Shown: positions 15,761-25,373, numbered from the stretch's first letter. The stretch: 64,000 nucleotides of DNA from Deinococcus cellulosilyticus NBRC 106333 = KACC 11606 (GCF_007990775.1 NZ_BJXB01000012.1:112105-176104); one strand, 5' to 3'. The notes: generated by a model from the sequence alone, not told the origin. Numbers and translations are program-made.

Positions 15761-18052
15761 ATGTCAACGCGACTCCATTACACACAACCTGCAAGCTGCT
15801 GGAATGAAGCCCTCCCCATCGGCAATGGACGGCTGGGAGGAATGGTTCACGGTGGCATCCAGGCAGAACGCATTGACCTGAACGAATGCACCCTCTGGTC
15901 CGGTTTCCCCAGAGACGACATCAACTACGATGCCCGAAGGCACCTCAAAAAAGTTCGGGAATTGCTCGCCAGTGGAGAGCACTGGGAGGCCCAGCAGCAC
16001 ATTGAACGCCACATGCTGGGAAGGTCTCCAGAGGCGTATCAACCCCTTGGAGCCCTGCACATTCGTTCGAGCAGTGAAGCAGAAACAGCAGCCTACCAGA
16101 GGGTCCTTTCACTGGACACGGGCCTGCACACTGTGCAGTACCAGCTTGAAGGGACAATGGAACTTCGAGAGGCCTTTGTCAGTCACCCGGATCAGATCCT
16201 GGCTTTCCGATGGATGGCAGAAGAAGGGGATTTGCCAGACCTGCAACTCACCCTGGAAACCCCCCATCCTCATACCGTGCAGGCGGAAGGATCTTCCCTG
16301 CTTCTGAAGGGCCAGTTGCCGAGCCGGGTGGTGGACAATTATTTCCAGGACCATCCCGCACCTGTGCTGTACGAGAATGAACTGGGTTTGAGGTTTTGCT
16401 GCCTGATGCAGGTGCAGGCTGAAGGGGGAGCCGTTGTCCCCTCTGGCGAGGGTCTGATGATTCGGGGGGCCAGAAGTTTCACCCTGCTGCTCACAGCGGC
16501 ATCCAACCATCAGGGCTGGAAAGTCATGCCTGATCCTGAAGATCCACGTCCTGAAGCAAAATGCAGAGGGATTCTGGAAAGGGCCGCTCAAAAAACCTGG
16601 GATGAACTGAAAGCACGTCATGTGCAGGACCACCAGAACCTGTCTGGTCGGGTCACCCTGGATTTGAAAACCGCCAAAAGCAGAAGTGAAATTCCCACCG
16701 ACCAGCGTCTGGTGGAGTACAGATCAGGACAGCCTGATCCTGAACTGGAAGCCCTGTATTTTCAGTATGGACGTTACCTGCTGATCGCCAGTTCCCGGGA
16801 AGGGGGAGAACCTGCGAACCTGCAGGGCATCTGGAACCCTCATGTGACCCCGCCCTGGTGCAGCGACTACACCATCAACATCAACACCCAGATGAACTAC
16901 TGGATGGCGGAAAGTTGCAACCTCAGTGCGTGTGCGCTGCCGCTCTTTGACTTGCTGGCCGACCTGTCTGAGGCTGGAAAGCGCACTGCACGCATTCACT
17001 ATGGGGCCAGAGGCTGGGCGGCCCACCACAACACCGACCTCTGGCGCATGACCACCCCCACCAATGGAAACGCAACCTGGGCTTTCTGGCCGATGGGGGG
17101 CGCATGGCTTTCCCGTCACCTGTGGGAACACTTTCTGTTCACCCGTGATGAAGCCTTCCTGCGAAACCGTGCCCTGCATGTGATTGCCGGAGCCAGCCGT
17201 TTCCTGCTGGACTGGATGGTGGAACAACAGGATGGGATGCTGGGCACCTCGCCTTCCACCAGTCCAGAGAACCTGTTCCTGGATGAAGAAGGCAACCGTT
17301 GCGCGGTCAGCCAATCCACAGCCATGGATCTGGGCATCATCAGGGATGTCCTTTCCTTCACACTGCAGGCCTGCGAACTGCTGGACACAGAACCTGAACT
17401 TCAAACCGAGATCCGCCATGCCCTTCCTCGACTTGCCCCTTTCAGGGTGGGTTCAAGGGGTCAGGTGCTGGAATGGGACCAGGAGTTTAAAGAGGCAGAA
17501 AAAGGCCACCGTCACATGTCACACCTTTATGGCCTGCATCCTGCGGATCTCTTTGATGAGACCCTCAAAAATGCAGCCCGTGTGACCCTCTCAGAGCGCA
17601 TGGCGCATGGCAGTGGTCACACCGGATGGAGTGCTGCCTGGACCGCGAACCTATACGCCAGACTGCAGGACAGCGAAAAAGCCTACGGCATGCTGCACAA
17701 ACTGCTGACACATTCCACCCTCCCCAACCTGCTCGATGACCACCCTCCTTTCCAGATCGATGGCAATTTCGGAGGGGCTGCAGCCATCGCAGAAATGCTG
17801 CTGCAAAGTCACGGAGGGGTCATTCACCTGCTGCCTGCCCTCCCTGCCAACTGGCCGTCTGGCCAGGTCAGGGGCCTGAAAGCGCGTGGAGGTTTCACAG
17901 TCAGCCTGAGCTGGGAAAATGGAGCACTGACTTCTGCAGAAATCGAATCCAGCTTTCCGTGTACAGCACAGGTGCGTTACGGGCACACCATTCGGGACCT
18001 GAGCTGGAAGGCTGGAGAGCAAAAAAGTTTACAGTTCACCGTTTACAGTTGA
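15761..18052 (+). CDS. GH95 alpha-L-fucosidase
   Basis: A 763-residue GH95 enzyme. The N-terminal WNEALPIGNGRLGGMVHGG and the catalytic-domain blocks NLQGIWN, TININTQMNYW (the two Asn that activate the attacking water), STSPEN (Glu, general acid region) and QIDGNFGG (Asp) match the family. GH95 enzymes release alpha-1,2-linked fucose (some act on L-galactose) by inversion. There is no signal peptide, so it acts on imported oligosaccharides. AGAGG precedes the ATG. Its last codons run into a family B repeat, which probably replaced the original C-terminus. Context with GH31 and GH42 suggests xyloglucan fucosyl side chains. Confidence 0.92.
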   Translation: MSTRLHYTQPASCWNEALPIGNGRLGGMVHGGIQAERIDLNECTLWSGFPRDDINYDARRHLKKVRELLASGEHWEAQQHIERHMLGRSPEAYQPLGALHIRSSSEAETAAYQRVLSLDTGLHTVQYQLEGTMELREAFVSHPDQILAFRWMAEEGDLPDLQLTLETPHPHTVQAEGSSLLLKGQLPSRVVDNYFQDHPAPVLYENELGLRFCCLMQVQAEGGAVVPSGEGLMIRGARSFTLLLTAASNHQGWKVMPDPEDPRPEAKCRGILERAAQKTWDELKARHVQDHQNLSGRVTLDLKTAKSRSEIPTDQRLVEYRSGQPDPELEALYFQYGRYLLIASSREGGEPANLQGIWNPHVTPPWCSDYTININTQMNYWMAESCNLSACALPLFDLLADLSEAGKRTARIHYGARGWAAHHNTDLWRMTTPTNGNATWAFWPMGGAWLSRHLWEHFLFTRDEAFLRNRALHVIAGASRFLLDWMVEQQDGMLGTSPSTSPENLFLDEEGNRCAVSQSTAMDLGIIRDVLSFTLQACELLDTEPELQTEIRHALPRLAPFRVGSRGQVLEWDQEFKEAEKGHRHMSHLYGLHPADLFDETLKNAARVTLSERMAHGSGHTGWSAAWTANLYARLQDSEKAYGMLHKLLTHSTLPNLLDDHPPFQIDGNFGGAAAIAEMLLQSHGGVIHLLPALPANWPSGQVRGLKARGGFTVSLSWENGALTSAEIESSFPCTAQVRYGHTIRDLSWKAGEQKSLQFTVYS

Positions 18053-18098
18053 CTGTCTCACAAGCCTTTTCTGTGAACTGTCGCCTGTAAACTGTCCA
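18028..18098. repeat. Intergenic repeat, family B, copy 1
   Basis: Inverted motifs TTTACAGTTCACCGTTTACA and CTGTGAACTGTCGCCTGTAA flank a short core. It begins inside the 3' end of the GH95 gene and runs up to the ribosome binding site of the GH42 gene. Related motifs occur at 36014-36238 and near 59895. Confidence 0.55.
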
Positions 18099-18120
18099 CT
18101 TCTTCAAAAGGAGAACCCAC

Positions 18121-20163
18121 ATGATTGACCTCGGCATGAAAAAAATCCCTTACGGCGGCGACTGGAACCCTGAACAGTGGGAGCGCGAAATCTGGGACCA
18201 GGACATCGAGATGTTCAAAGAGGCCGGGATTGACCTCCTGACCATCAATGTGTTTGCCTGGACCCGACTGCAACCCAGCGAGGAGACCTACGATTTTTCG
18301 CTGCTGGATGAAATGCTGGCCCTGCTCAAAGCGAATGGCATGCTGGCCTGCATGGCCACGTCCACGGCTGCTCACCCGGCCTGGATGGCAACAAAATACC
18401 CGGACATCCTGCGGGTGGATTTTCAGGGACGCAAACGCAAGTATGGAGACCGACACAACTCCTGCCCCTCCAGTCCCACTTACCGCCACTTTGCCCCCAG
18501 ACTGGCCGAAGAACTTGCAAAACGCTACAAAGACGAGGACACCATTGCCCTGTGGCATGTTTCCAATGAGTACACCGGGATCTGCTACTGCGAGAACTGC
18601 GAAAAGTCCTTCAGGGCCTGGCTGAAAAACCGCTACCAGACCCTGGACGCCCTGAACCAGGCCTGGAACACCACCTTCTGGAGCCAGACCCTCACCGACT
18701 GGGATGAGATTGTGGTGCCGAACCAGCTCACGGTGCAGTGGGCTGAACGTGGCATGTGCCAGCAGGGCCTGGTGCTGGATTACACCCGCTTCAACTCGGA
18801 CAACCACCTGGAGTGTTACACCCTGGAACATGAGGCCATCCGAAAACACATCCCAGATGCTGTCATCACCACCAACCTGATGGGGGCTTACAAACAGTAC
18901 AATTACCGCGACTGGGCGAAAAAGATGGACGTGGTGAGCTGGGACTGTTACCCCTCCCCCACCCAGCCTTACTCCCACACGTCGCTGATCCATGACCTGA
19001 TGCGTGGCATCAAGGACGGGCAGCCTTTCCTCTTGATGGAGCAGACCCCGAGCCAGACCAACTGGCAACCTTACAACTGGGTGAAACGCCCCGGGCAGAT
19101 GCGTCTGGGAAGTTATCAGGCGGTGGCGCACGGTGCGGATTCGGTGCTGTTCTTTCAGATGCGCCAGTCTGTTGGAGCCTGTGAGAAATTCCACGGGGCA
19201 GTGATTGACCACACGGGCCGAAACGACACCCGTGTCTTCAGGGAAGTGGCAGCTCTGGGAGCAGAGTTGCAGAAACTGGGTCCTGATCTGATTGGTTCAA
19301 CCCTGGACAGCGAGGTGGCCCTGTGGTTCGACTGGGACAGCTGGTGGGCCTCAGAAAATTCTGCCGGTCCCAGTGTGGACCTGCATTACATGAATCAGGT
19401 CTCCCGGTATTACAGTGCCTTCAACCGGGCTGGAATTCAGGTGGATGTGGTGGGTCCGGGTTCAGACCTTTCAAAATACCGTCTGCTGGTGACTCCGGTG
19501 ATGTACCTGCTGCACCCTGAGGATGTGGAGGCTGTGACCTCCTTCGTGCAAAACGGTGGAACGCTGGTCAGCAGTTTCCTGACCGGAGTGGCAGATGCCA
19601 GTGACCGCGTGTTCAGAGGGGGTGCCCCTGGTCCTCTGCGAGAGGTGTTCGGGCTGTGGAGTGAGGAAATCGACGCCCTGCCTCCTGGGCAGAAAAACAG
19701 CATCGTGATGCAGGCTGATCTGGGCGGTTTATCTGGAACCTATGAATGCAACCTGCTTTTTGACCTGTTGCGCCTGGGTGGTGCAGAGGTGCTGGCCACT
19801 TACGGCTCTGATTTCTATGCAGGCCATCCTGCCCTCACCCGCAACCTTTATGGCAAGGGCACAGCCTATTACGTGGCGACCAGTCCTGAAGAGGCTTTTC
19901 TGCAAGGTCTGGTGCACCACCTCTGTCAGGAAGCCCACTTGAAGCCTGTCCTCGAAAACCTGCCGACGGGTGTGGAAGCCACCCGTCGCAGCAAGGGAGG
20001 TCGGGACTTCCTGTTCCTGCTCAACCACAATGCAGCAGAAGTTGAAGTCAACCTCGGCAGCAGGAGCCTTCAAAACCTGCTGAACGATCAGCACCTTTCT
20101 GGCACCCTCACCCTGAAGCCCCGCGATGTGATTGTGGCTGAAGAGGTTCCTGTTCTGGCCTGA
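18121..20163 (+). CDS. GH42 beta-galactosidase
   Basis: A 680-residue GH42 enzyme. The acid/base is E150 in WHVSNEY and the nucleophile E307 in LLMEQTPSQ. Four cysteines (C115, C155, C157, C160) match the structural zinc site of the family. The order is a TIM barrel (about 1-390), a trimerisation domain (about 390-600) and a small C-terminal beta domain. AAGGAG precedes the ATG, and no signal peptide is seen. It should release beta-linked galactose, here plausibly the beta-1,2-galactose of xyloglucan side chains after the fucosidase has acted. It is followed by a strong terminator. Confidence 0.94.
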   Translation: MIDLGMKKIPYGGDWNPEQWEREIWDQDIEMFKEAGIDLLTINVFAWTRLQPSEETYDFSLLDEMLALLKANGMLACMATSTAAHPAWMATKYPDILRVDFQGRKRKYGDRHNSCPSSPTYRHFAPRLAEELAKRYKDEDTIALWHVSNEYTGICYCENCEKSFRAWLKNRYQTLDALNQAWNTTFWSQTLTDWDEIVVPNQLTVQWAERGMCQQGLVLDYTRFNSDNHLECYTLEHEAIRKHIPDAVITTNLMGAYKQYNYRDWAKKMDVVSWDCYPSPTQPYSHTSLIHDLMRGIKDGQPFLLMEQTPSQTNWQPYNWVKRPGQMRLGSYQAVAHGADSVLFFQMRQSVGACEKFHGAVIDHTGRNDTRVFREVAALGAELQKLGPDLIGSTLDSEVALWFDWDSWWASENSAGPSVDLHYMNQVSRYYSAFNRAGIQVDVVGPGSDLSKYRLLVTPVMYLLHPEDVEAVTSFVQNGGTLVSSFLTGVADASDRVFRGGAPGPLREVFGLWSEEIDALPPGQKNSIVMQADLGGLSGTYECNLLFDLLRLGGAEVLATYGSDFYAGHPALTRNLYGKGTAYYVATSPEEAFLQGLVHHLCQEAHLKPVLENLPTGVEATRRSKGGRDFLFLLNHNAAEVEVNLGSRSLQNLLNDQHLSGTLTLKPRDVIVAEEVPVLA

Positions 20164-20194
20164 GCAGGGTCAGCAGTGTGGTGCCCAGTTTTTT

Positions 20195-20231
20195 CAGACC
20201 CCCTGACCTCAATGGATCAGGGGGTCTGTTT
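20195..20231 (+). terminator. Terminator after the GH42 gene
   Basis: A perfect 12-bp stem CAGACCCCCTGA / TCAGGGGGTCTG with a 10-base loop and TTT after it. Confidence 0.8.
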
Positions 20232-20562
20232 GGTGGTCTGTACAGCAAGCAAACCAGAACCGTCATCCATCACATGGGCAATCAGAGACGGAACACCAAA
20301 ATTCTCTTCCAGGTCAAGGAAAAAGCCGAATCCTGAAACCAATGCTTCACAGACGGCTGGTCCTCATGCTGAAGCCAGCATCAATGCCGACATCCCTGTG
20401 CCTGAACACAACTGCAGGTGTCAAAGGGAGAGGTGCACTGGTCCAGAAACAGTCCTTTGTGATTTCAACCCATCTCCTGCCCTTCTGACCAGAAAACACC
20501 CAGCCCGCTCCATGCAGCCAACCAGGACAACCCCTACCGCACCTGCCACATTCACTGGTCAT
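20217..20562 (-). pseudogene. Possible decayed small gene
   Basis: Minus-strand frames in this otherwise gene-free gap read like fragments of one small protein. The 3' part (about 20217-20360) encodes SGFGFFLDLEENFGVPSL and a following IAHVMDDGSGLLAVQ stretch with good codon use. The 5' part is in another frame, with stops between. I do not recognise the family, and the 3' end runs into the GH42 terminator. The whole could be chance. Confidence 0.25.
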
Positions 20563-20861
20563 CTTTCTCTTTGATCAGGCCCTCTGGACCCCCCTGAGGG
20601 CACTGGTTTTGAATGGCCTGTGGAGCAGTTTCTTTTCAGGTCCCAGCAGAATGTTCTGGCTCAGAACTTGGTCAGGGAAACCTCTTACCTGCCTTTCTGA
20701 GATCTGTCATTTCGTGCCCAATGGTTTATTCTGAAGATCAGACCTCCTGCTCTGATGGCCCACAATCTGGAACCTCACACCCATAAATGAGGACAGAAGA
20801 TGCGATTTCACAAGCTCCTTGCATTCCCATTCCTTCCCATCCACAGGGAGAAAGGCCACCC
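20232..20861. other. Gene-poor gap
   Basis: About 630 bases between the GH42 terminator and the LacI-sensor/GGDEF gene. Apart from the possible decayed gene on the minus strand I see no supported gene, RNA or repeat. The long plus-strand frames have poor codon use. Confidence 0.45.
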
Positions 20862-23078
20862 ATGACCCGCAAGGTTGCTGTGCTGATGGAGTACTTCCAT
20901 CCTTATCACACCACCATCCTGGCTGGCATTCGCTCCCAGCTGGACCAGGAGGGGATGGTTTGCACGGCGGTGATCGGGCGTTTTTTGAATGCCCCATCTG
21001 CCAATTTCAGGCAGGCCAATCAGGTGTATGGTCTGGTGCAACCAGAAGAATACGATGGCCTGATCGTCTTTGCCATGTCGATGGGGGTTCACTGTACGGA
21101 CGGTGATTTGCAGGAATTCGTCCACCGTTTCCGCCCGATGCCGACGGTGTGCCTGGGCCGAACCGTTGAGGGTGCCCCCAGCGTGCTGATCGACAACCGT
21201 TCAGGGATGGAGGCCCTGCTGGACCATCTGGTGTTGAACCGTGGCTTCAGAAGTTTTGTGTTTGTGCGGGGCATTCGAGGGCTTCTCGATTCCGATGTGC
21301 GGGAAGGCATTTTCAGGGAAAAAATGCAGCAATATGGGCTCGATGTTCCAGAGCATCACTATCTGACCGGGAATTTTGCCTTCCATGACACCCAGGTGGC
21401 CCTGGAGCAACTGCTGAAAATCACCCGGGATTTTGATGTGGTGGTGTGCGCCAACGACGAAATGGCCCAGGCGGCCATTGACACCCTCAGTCGCAATGGC
21501 TTGATCGTTCCAGATCAGGTGGCGGTCACGGGTTTTGACGACAGCGAGGAGTTTCAGCATGTGGTACCGGCCCTCACCACCGTCAGACAATCCTTCTTTG
21601 AACAGGGCAGGCAGGCGGTTCGCACCCTGATGAAGGTCATGCAGGGGCCCCAGGACGAAACTGTGGTCCATGTTCCCTGTGAACTGGTCATCCGGGAGTC
21701 GTGCGGCAACTCTGCAATTCAGGGGCAGGATCTGGTGGCTGGAAAGACCTTTTCGCCGGTCAATGGCCCTGAGCTGCAACAGCGGGCACTTGAGCAGTTG
21801 CATCTGTCTCTGCAGGAAAATCGGGCCAGCAGCTTCCTGAAATTCTGGCGAAAAATGCTGCTGGGAAGGCCACAGCTGGATGAGGAGTTCATGTTCTGGC
21901 AACACCTGCTGGGTCAGACGTTTCAGCACATGGAAATGAACCGGGATCGCGAAACCCTGGTGAAACTGTCCGACCTGAAAGAAGAGTCGCACCACATCCT
22001 TTCGAGTGCCCTGCAGATGCTGCACTCAAGGCGCAGGGTGCGGTCCATTGCGGTCTCCATGTCCATCCCCACACTCTTCAAAGCCCCCACCTGGACCGAT
22101 CTGCTGTTCGAAATTCACCGTCACCTGACCGACCTGGACATCCAGAAATTCCTGCTGGTTCTGCGCACCCCTCAAGGCCATGCCCAGGTGGCCCTCTATG
22201 AAGGTTTTGATGAACCACTGGATGCGGCTCCTTTTGTCCCTTCCATGCTGCTTCCACCGTCCATGCAGTCCCTGCTGGAGCAGGACCATCTGGTGGTCAC
22301 CCCTCTTTTTGATGCAGAAGGGTTCATGGGGCATCTGGTGTACCAGCCTCCCAGTTTTCTGTTTTTCGATGAGGCTTCTCTGGCGAACACCCTCAGCAGT
22401 GCCTTGCAACAGTACAGGCAACAGCAGATGCTCAAGGCTTATACCGAGAACCTGGAGCAACAGGTGCAGCTTCGCACCCGTGAACTGCAAGCAGAGATTC
22501 AGGAGCGCCGCAGGGCACAGGAGGCCCTGCAGGAAGCCAACGCCGAGCTGCAACGCTCTGCCTTTCTGGATGGGCTCACCCAGATTTACAACCGGACCGC
22601 CTTCAATGACCGCCTTCGGCAGTTCTGGAGCGCCCACACCCGCAATGGGAAACCTCTGGGTTTGATCCTGTGTGATGTGGACTTCTTCAAGAAGTACAAC
22701 GACCATTACGGGCACCTGCAAGGGGATGCCTGTCTGCGGGCAGTGGCAGAGGTGCTTGCCACTGCAGTGCGCAAGCATGATTTTCCGGCCAGATATGGTG
22801 GTGAGGAATTTGCCATTCTTCTCCCAGAGACCGATCTTGCAGGTGCTTTGCGGGTCGCTGAGCGGGTTCAACAGTTGCTCCAGCAACGTCACCTTCCGCA
22901 CCTGCACTCGGAGGTGTCTGCTCAGGTGACCCTGAGCATGGGGGTGGCCTGCGTGCATCCACCCCAGCAGGAAGAGGTTTCCTCACTGGTGCAGCAGGCA
23001 GACCTGAGGCTGTACCAGGCCAAACGGTCAGGCCGCAATCGGGTGGCGTGGGAAGAGCAGCAGAATCCTTCCAGTTGA
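20862..23078 (+). CDS. LacI-type sugar-sensor / GGDEF diguanylate cyclase fusion
   Basis: A 738-residue cytoplasmic protein. Residues 1-285 form a LacI-like periplasmic-binding fold without the DNA-binding helix-turn-helix (starts MTRKVAVLMEYFHPYHTTIL; ends in CELVIRESCGNS, the LacI C-terminal motif). A linker and a possible GAF-like part follow (about 300-530), then a coiled coil and GGDEF (GGEEF at 646-650, RKHD as inhibitory site). It should convert sugar binding into c-di-GMP synthesis. The start at 20862 is set by GGGAGAAAGG. Its place next to the glycosidase locus suggests it reads the same sugars, which is inference. Confidence 0.92.
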   Translation: MTRKVAVLMEYFHPYHTTILAGIRSQLDQEGMVCTAVIGRFLNAPSANFRQANQVYGLVQPEEYDGLIVFAMSMGVHCTDGDLQEFVHRFRPMPTVCLGRTVEGAPSVLIDNRSGMEALLDHLVLNRGFRSFVFVRGIRGLLDSDVREGIFREKMQQYGLDVPEHHYLTGNFAFHDTQVALEQLLKITRDFDVVVCANDEMAQAAIDTLSRNGLIVPDQVAVTGFDDSEEFQHVVPALTTVRQSFFEQGRQAVRTLMKVMQGPQDETVVHVPCELVIRESCGNSAIQGQDLVAGKTFSPVNGPELQQRALEQLHLSLQENRASSFLKFWRKMLLGRPQLDEEFMFWQHLLGQTFQHMEMNRDRETLVKLSDLKEESHHILSSALQMLHSRRRVRSIAVSMSIPTLFKAPTWTDLLFEIHRHLTDLDIQKFLLVLRTPQGHAQVALYEGFDEPLDAAPFVPSMLLPPSMQSLLEQDHLVVTPLFDAEGFMGHLVYQPPSFLFFDEASLANTLSSALQQYRQQQMLKAYTENLEQQVQLRTRELQAEIQERRRAQEALQEANAELQRSAFLDGLTQIYNRTAFNDRLRQFWSAHTRNGKPLGLILCDVDFFKKYNDHYGHLQGDACLRAVAEVLATAVRKHDFPARYGGEEFAILLPETDLAGALRVAERVQQLLQQRHLPHLHSEVSAQVTLSMGVACVHPPQQEEVSSLVQQADLRLYQAKRSGRNRVAWEEQQNPSS

Positions 23079-23097
23079 AACAGCCAGCACTGTCAGG

Positions 23098-23808
23098 TTG
23101 GCGCCATCCCTGTCTTTTTCTGGGTGGCCTGCTTCTCAAACCGCAAACAGGCCAGTGCATCATTTCGTAAGCGATGTTGTTGTAACCACCCGCAGACGAC
23201 AGCATCCTGCAGAAATCGATTTGATCGAATCCATTTGCGATCAGGTGGCGGGATCTCCTCTGGCAATACAGTCTGCTGCCACATGGAGCCGGGGGCACTC
23301 CCTCTCGGCCATTCAGCTCAAACTGGAAGCGGGTTTTGAGTGCTCTGACCATCCAGTTTCTGCCGATCTCAGGGATGTGTTTGTGAACACCTGCAAGATG
23401 CTGGCTGCAGAAACCCGCACAGTGTTGCCTGGACTCGCTGCCCTCAGGGGGAAATTTGACCTGCGACTGGCCCAGCACGCAACAGGGGCAGAGCCACGAC
23501 ACCTGCTTGAGCTGCATGATCATGCCTTGCTCCTTTTAGCAGATGATCCAGGAAATTTTGTGCTGCATCCTCTGATACAGCCCTTTGCACTGGAACAATT
23601 GAAACAACACCATCAGGATTTCCTGCAGGTCCAGGACCACTTGCTCCAAAAGCTCGGGACCGCTCCAGCGGTGAATTGGTGGAGTGCTTTGCGGTCAGGA
23701 TGCCAGCCAGCCCCATCTGATCGCAAATCCTGGAGCTTTGATGCTCTGGAAGGCACAGCTTCCAAAAGACATTTTGAGGAGGAAAAAGGTCGGAGCGTGA
23801 GCTGCTGA
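23098..23808 (+). pseudogene. Remnant of a STAND/NB-ARC ATPase regulator (AfsR/LuxR type)
   Basis: The frame has no ATG or ribosome binding site near its start. Residues about 38-70 (IESICDQVAGSPLAIQSAAT) match the GxP motif region of STAND ATPases, usually IxxICxxLxGLPLAIELAA. The following block VLPGLAALRGKFDL, then FVLHPLIQPFALEQL, matches the winged-helix part that usually reads RLSVFRGGF and LHPLLREYAAERL. The Walker A and B part, any N-terminal effector and the C-terminal repeats are missing. This is an inferred homology by pattern only; the piece is best read as a decayed fragment. Confidence 0.5.
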
Positions 23809-23919
23809 AATCAAGTCCATCTGCAAACTTCCTGAAAACCTGCAGAAATAGAGAAGGTTGTCGCTGAAATTCACAAAGCGACAAAAAAACATCGGGTATA
23901 ACAGGTCAGGAGGTACAAC

Positions 23920-24897
23920 ATGATCAAGCGCACTTTGGGCCGCACCGGCCTGCAAGTCACAGAAATTGGATACGGGGCCTGGGGCATCGGTCAGAGCATG
24001 TGGATTGGTGCCGAAGACGATGAAAGCCTGAAAGCCCTGCGCCGTTTTGTGGAGCTGGGCGGCAACTTCATTGACACCGCTCTGGGCTACGGGAACGGAC
24101 ACAGTGAGGAACTGGTCGGTCAGGTGATCCGGGAGTTCCCGCATGTGCTGGTCGCCACCAAGATTCCTCCCAAAAACATGATCTGGCCTGCACCCAGAGG
24201 CATTCCAGCCAGTGATGCATTTCCTGCAGAGCATGTGATTCAGTGCACCGAGCAGAGCCTGAAAAACCTCGGGCTGCCCCACATCGACGTGCAGCAGTTT
24301 CACGTCTGGGACGACAGCTGGACCGACCAGGGCGACTGGAAAGATGCCATTGACCAGCTCAAGAAAGACGGCAAAATCCGTCACTTTGGCATTTCCATCA
24401 ACGACCACCAGCCTGAAAACGCCATTCGCCTGATTGAATCGGGTGCGGTGGACAGTGTGCAGGTGATTTACAACGTCTTTGATCAGGGACCGCAGGACCG
24501 TCTGCTGGACGCCTGCCTGGAGCACAACGTCGGGGTGATTGTGCGGGTGGCCCTGGACGAAGGGGGACTGACGGGCAAAATCACCCCTGAAACCCAGTTC
24601 CCTGAAGGAGACTGGAGACACCGTTACTTTGGTGGGAACCGCAAAGCAGAGTTGCAGGAGCACCTGCAGGCCATTGAGAAGGATCTGGGCATCAACACAG
24701 ACCAGCTTCCCGAAACAGCTTTGCGCTTTGTGCTGTCCCACAAGGCTGTCTCGACAGTGATTGTGGGCATGCGCAGTGTGCGCAATGTGGAACGCAATGT
24801 TGCCCTCGCAGATGGCAATGGCCTCCCTGCAGAACAGGTTCAGAAGCTTTACAACCACCGCTGGGACCGCAACTGGTACCAGGCTGCTGAAGAATAA
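23920..24897 (+). CDS. Aldo/keto reductase
   Basis: A 325-residue NAD(P)H-dependent oxidoreductase of the AKR superfamily. It starts IKRTLGRTGLQVTEIGYGAWGIG; the catalytic tetrad is visible as D and Y in FIDTALGYGNGHSE, K in VATKI and H in QQFHVWD. SDs in the cofactor part (IVGMRSVRNVERN) follow the family. AGGAGG precedes the ATG. It is monocistronic, with a terminator directly after it. The natural substrate is unknown; sugars or aldehydes are usual in this group. Confidence 0.9.
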   Translation: MIKRTLGRTGLQVTEIGYGAWGIGQSMWIGAEDDESLKALRRFVELGGNFIDTALGYGNGHSEELVGQVIREFPHVLVATKIPPKNMIWPAPRGIPASDAFPAEHVIQCTEQSLKNLGLPHIDVQQFHVWDDSWTDQGDWKDAIDQLKKDGKIRHFGISINDHQPENAIRLIESGAVDSVQVIYNVFDQGPQDRLLDACLEHNVGVIVRVALDEGGLTGKITPETQFPEGDWRHRYFGGNRKAELQEHLQAIEKDLGINTDQLPETALRFVLSHKAVSTVIVGMRSVRNVERNVALADGNGLPAEQVQKLYNHRWDRNWYQAAEE

Positions 24898-24911
24898 AAA
24901 CCTGCATTTCC

Positions 24912-24944
24912 AAAGCCTCTGTTTTGCAGCACAGAGGCTTTTTG
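24912..24944 (+). terminator. Terminator after the aldo/keto reductase gene
   Basis: A 10-bp stem AAAGCCTCTG / CAGAGGCTTT with a 10-base loop, ending in TTT. Confidence 0.8.
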
Positions 24945-24974
24945 CTTAGAGGCAATTCGGTTTGAGAAGCTGCA

Positions 24975-25247
24975 TCATTCACATGTGTATTGACCGCGAA
25001 GCTCCTCTGGCAGCCGGTTGACCCCTGCCCTGCAGTCCAGCAGAACATTGCCTTCACTGTCCTTGATCACATGGTTGATGGTTTTGAGCTGGGTTCTTGA
25101 AGCTGTCCCCTCCCTCACATGGCGGTCCAGGTCTTCAGGCATGGGCCGATGGGTGAGGGAACGCACGGCCACACCTGCAACCACGAGCACCAGCAGTCCG
25201 CCTGCAATCAGAAGTCCCTTCATGTCCTGATGGTGCAGTGTCTTCAT
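24975..25247 (-). CDS. Small membrane-anchored protein of unknown function
   Basis: About 90 residues. The frame opens at a GTG at 25319, but the ATG at 25247 (MKTLHHQDMKGLLIAGG) or at 25223 places the single hydrophobic helix (GLLIAGGLLVLVVAGVAV) at the N-terminus, as expected for a signal anchor. The outer part holds two cysteines (LLDCRAG and QYTCE at the C-terminus), possibly a disulfide. No family recognised; start uncertain. Confidence 0.5.
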   Translation of the reverse strand: MKTLHHQDMKGLLIAGGLLVLVVAGVAVRSLTHRPMPEDLDRHVREGTASRTQLKTINHVIKDSEGNVLLDCRAGVNRLPEELRGQYTCE

Positions 25248-25373
25248 GAGGATCTGGGGCAAAGTCTTGCTGGGGAAAACCTGTAGATGCTTCGATTCTT
25301 CACCCTTGAGCGATGTCACACATGATCTCTCTGTGGGCAGTGAGGTACACTGAGCCCATTCACAAGGAGCAAC

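Noticed and set aside
20176..20574. 132-residue plus-strand frame after the GH42 gene
   Set aside because: Poor codon use and starts inside the terminator region; the minus strand shows better coding character in part.
22687..23884. Long minus-strand frames opposite the GGDEF 3' end and the decayed regulator
   Set aside because: No start signals and no recognisable motif; the plus strand carries the GGDEF motif and STAND-like blocks.
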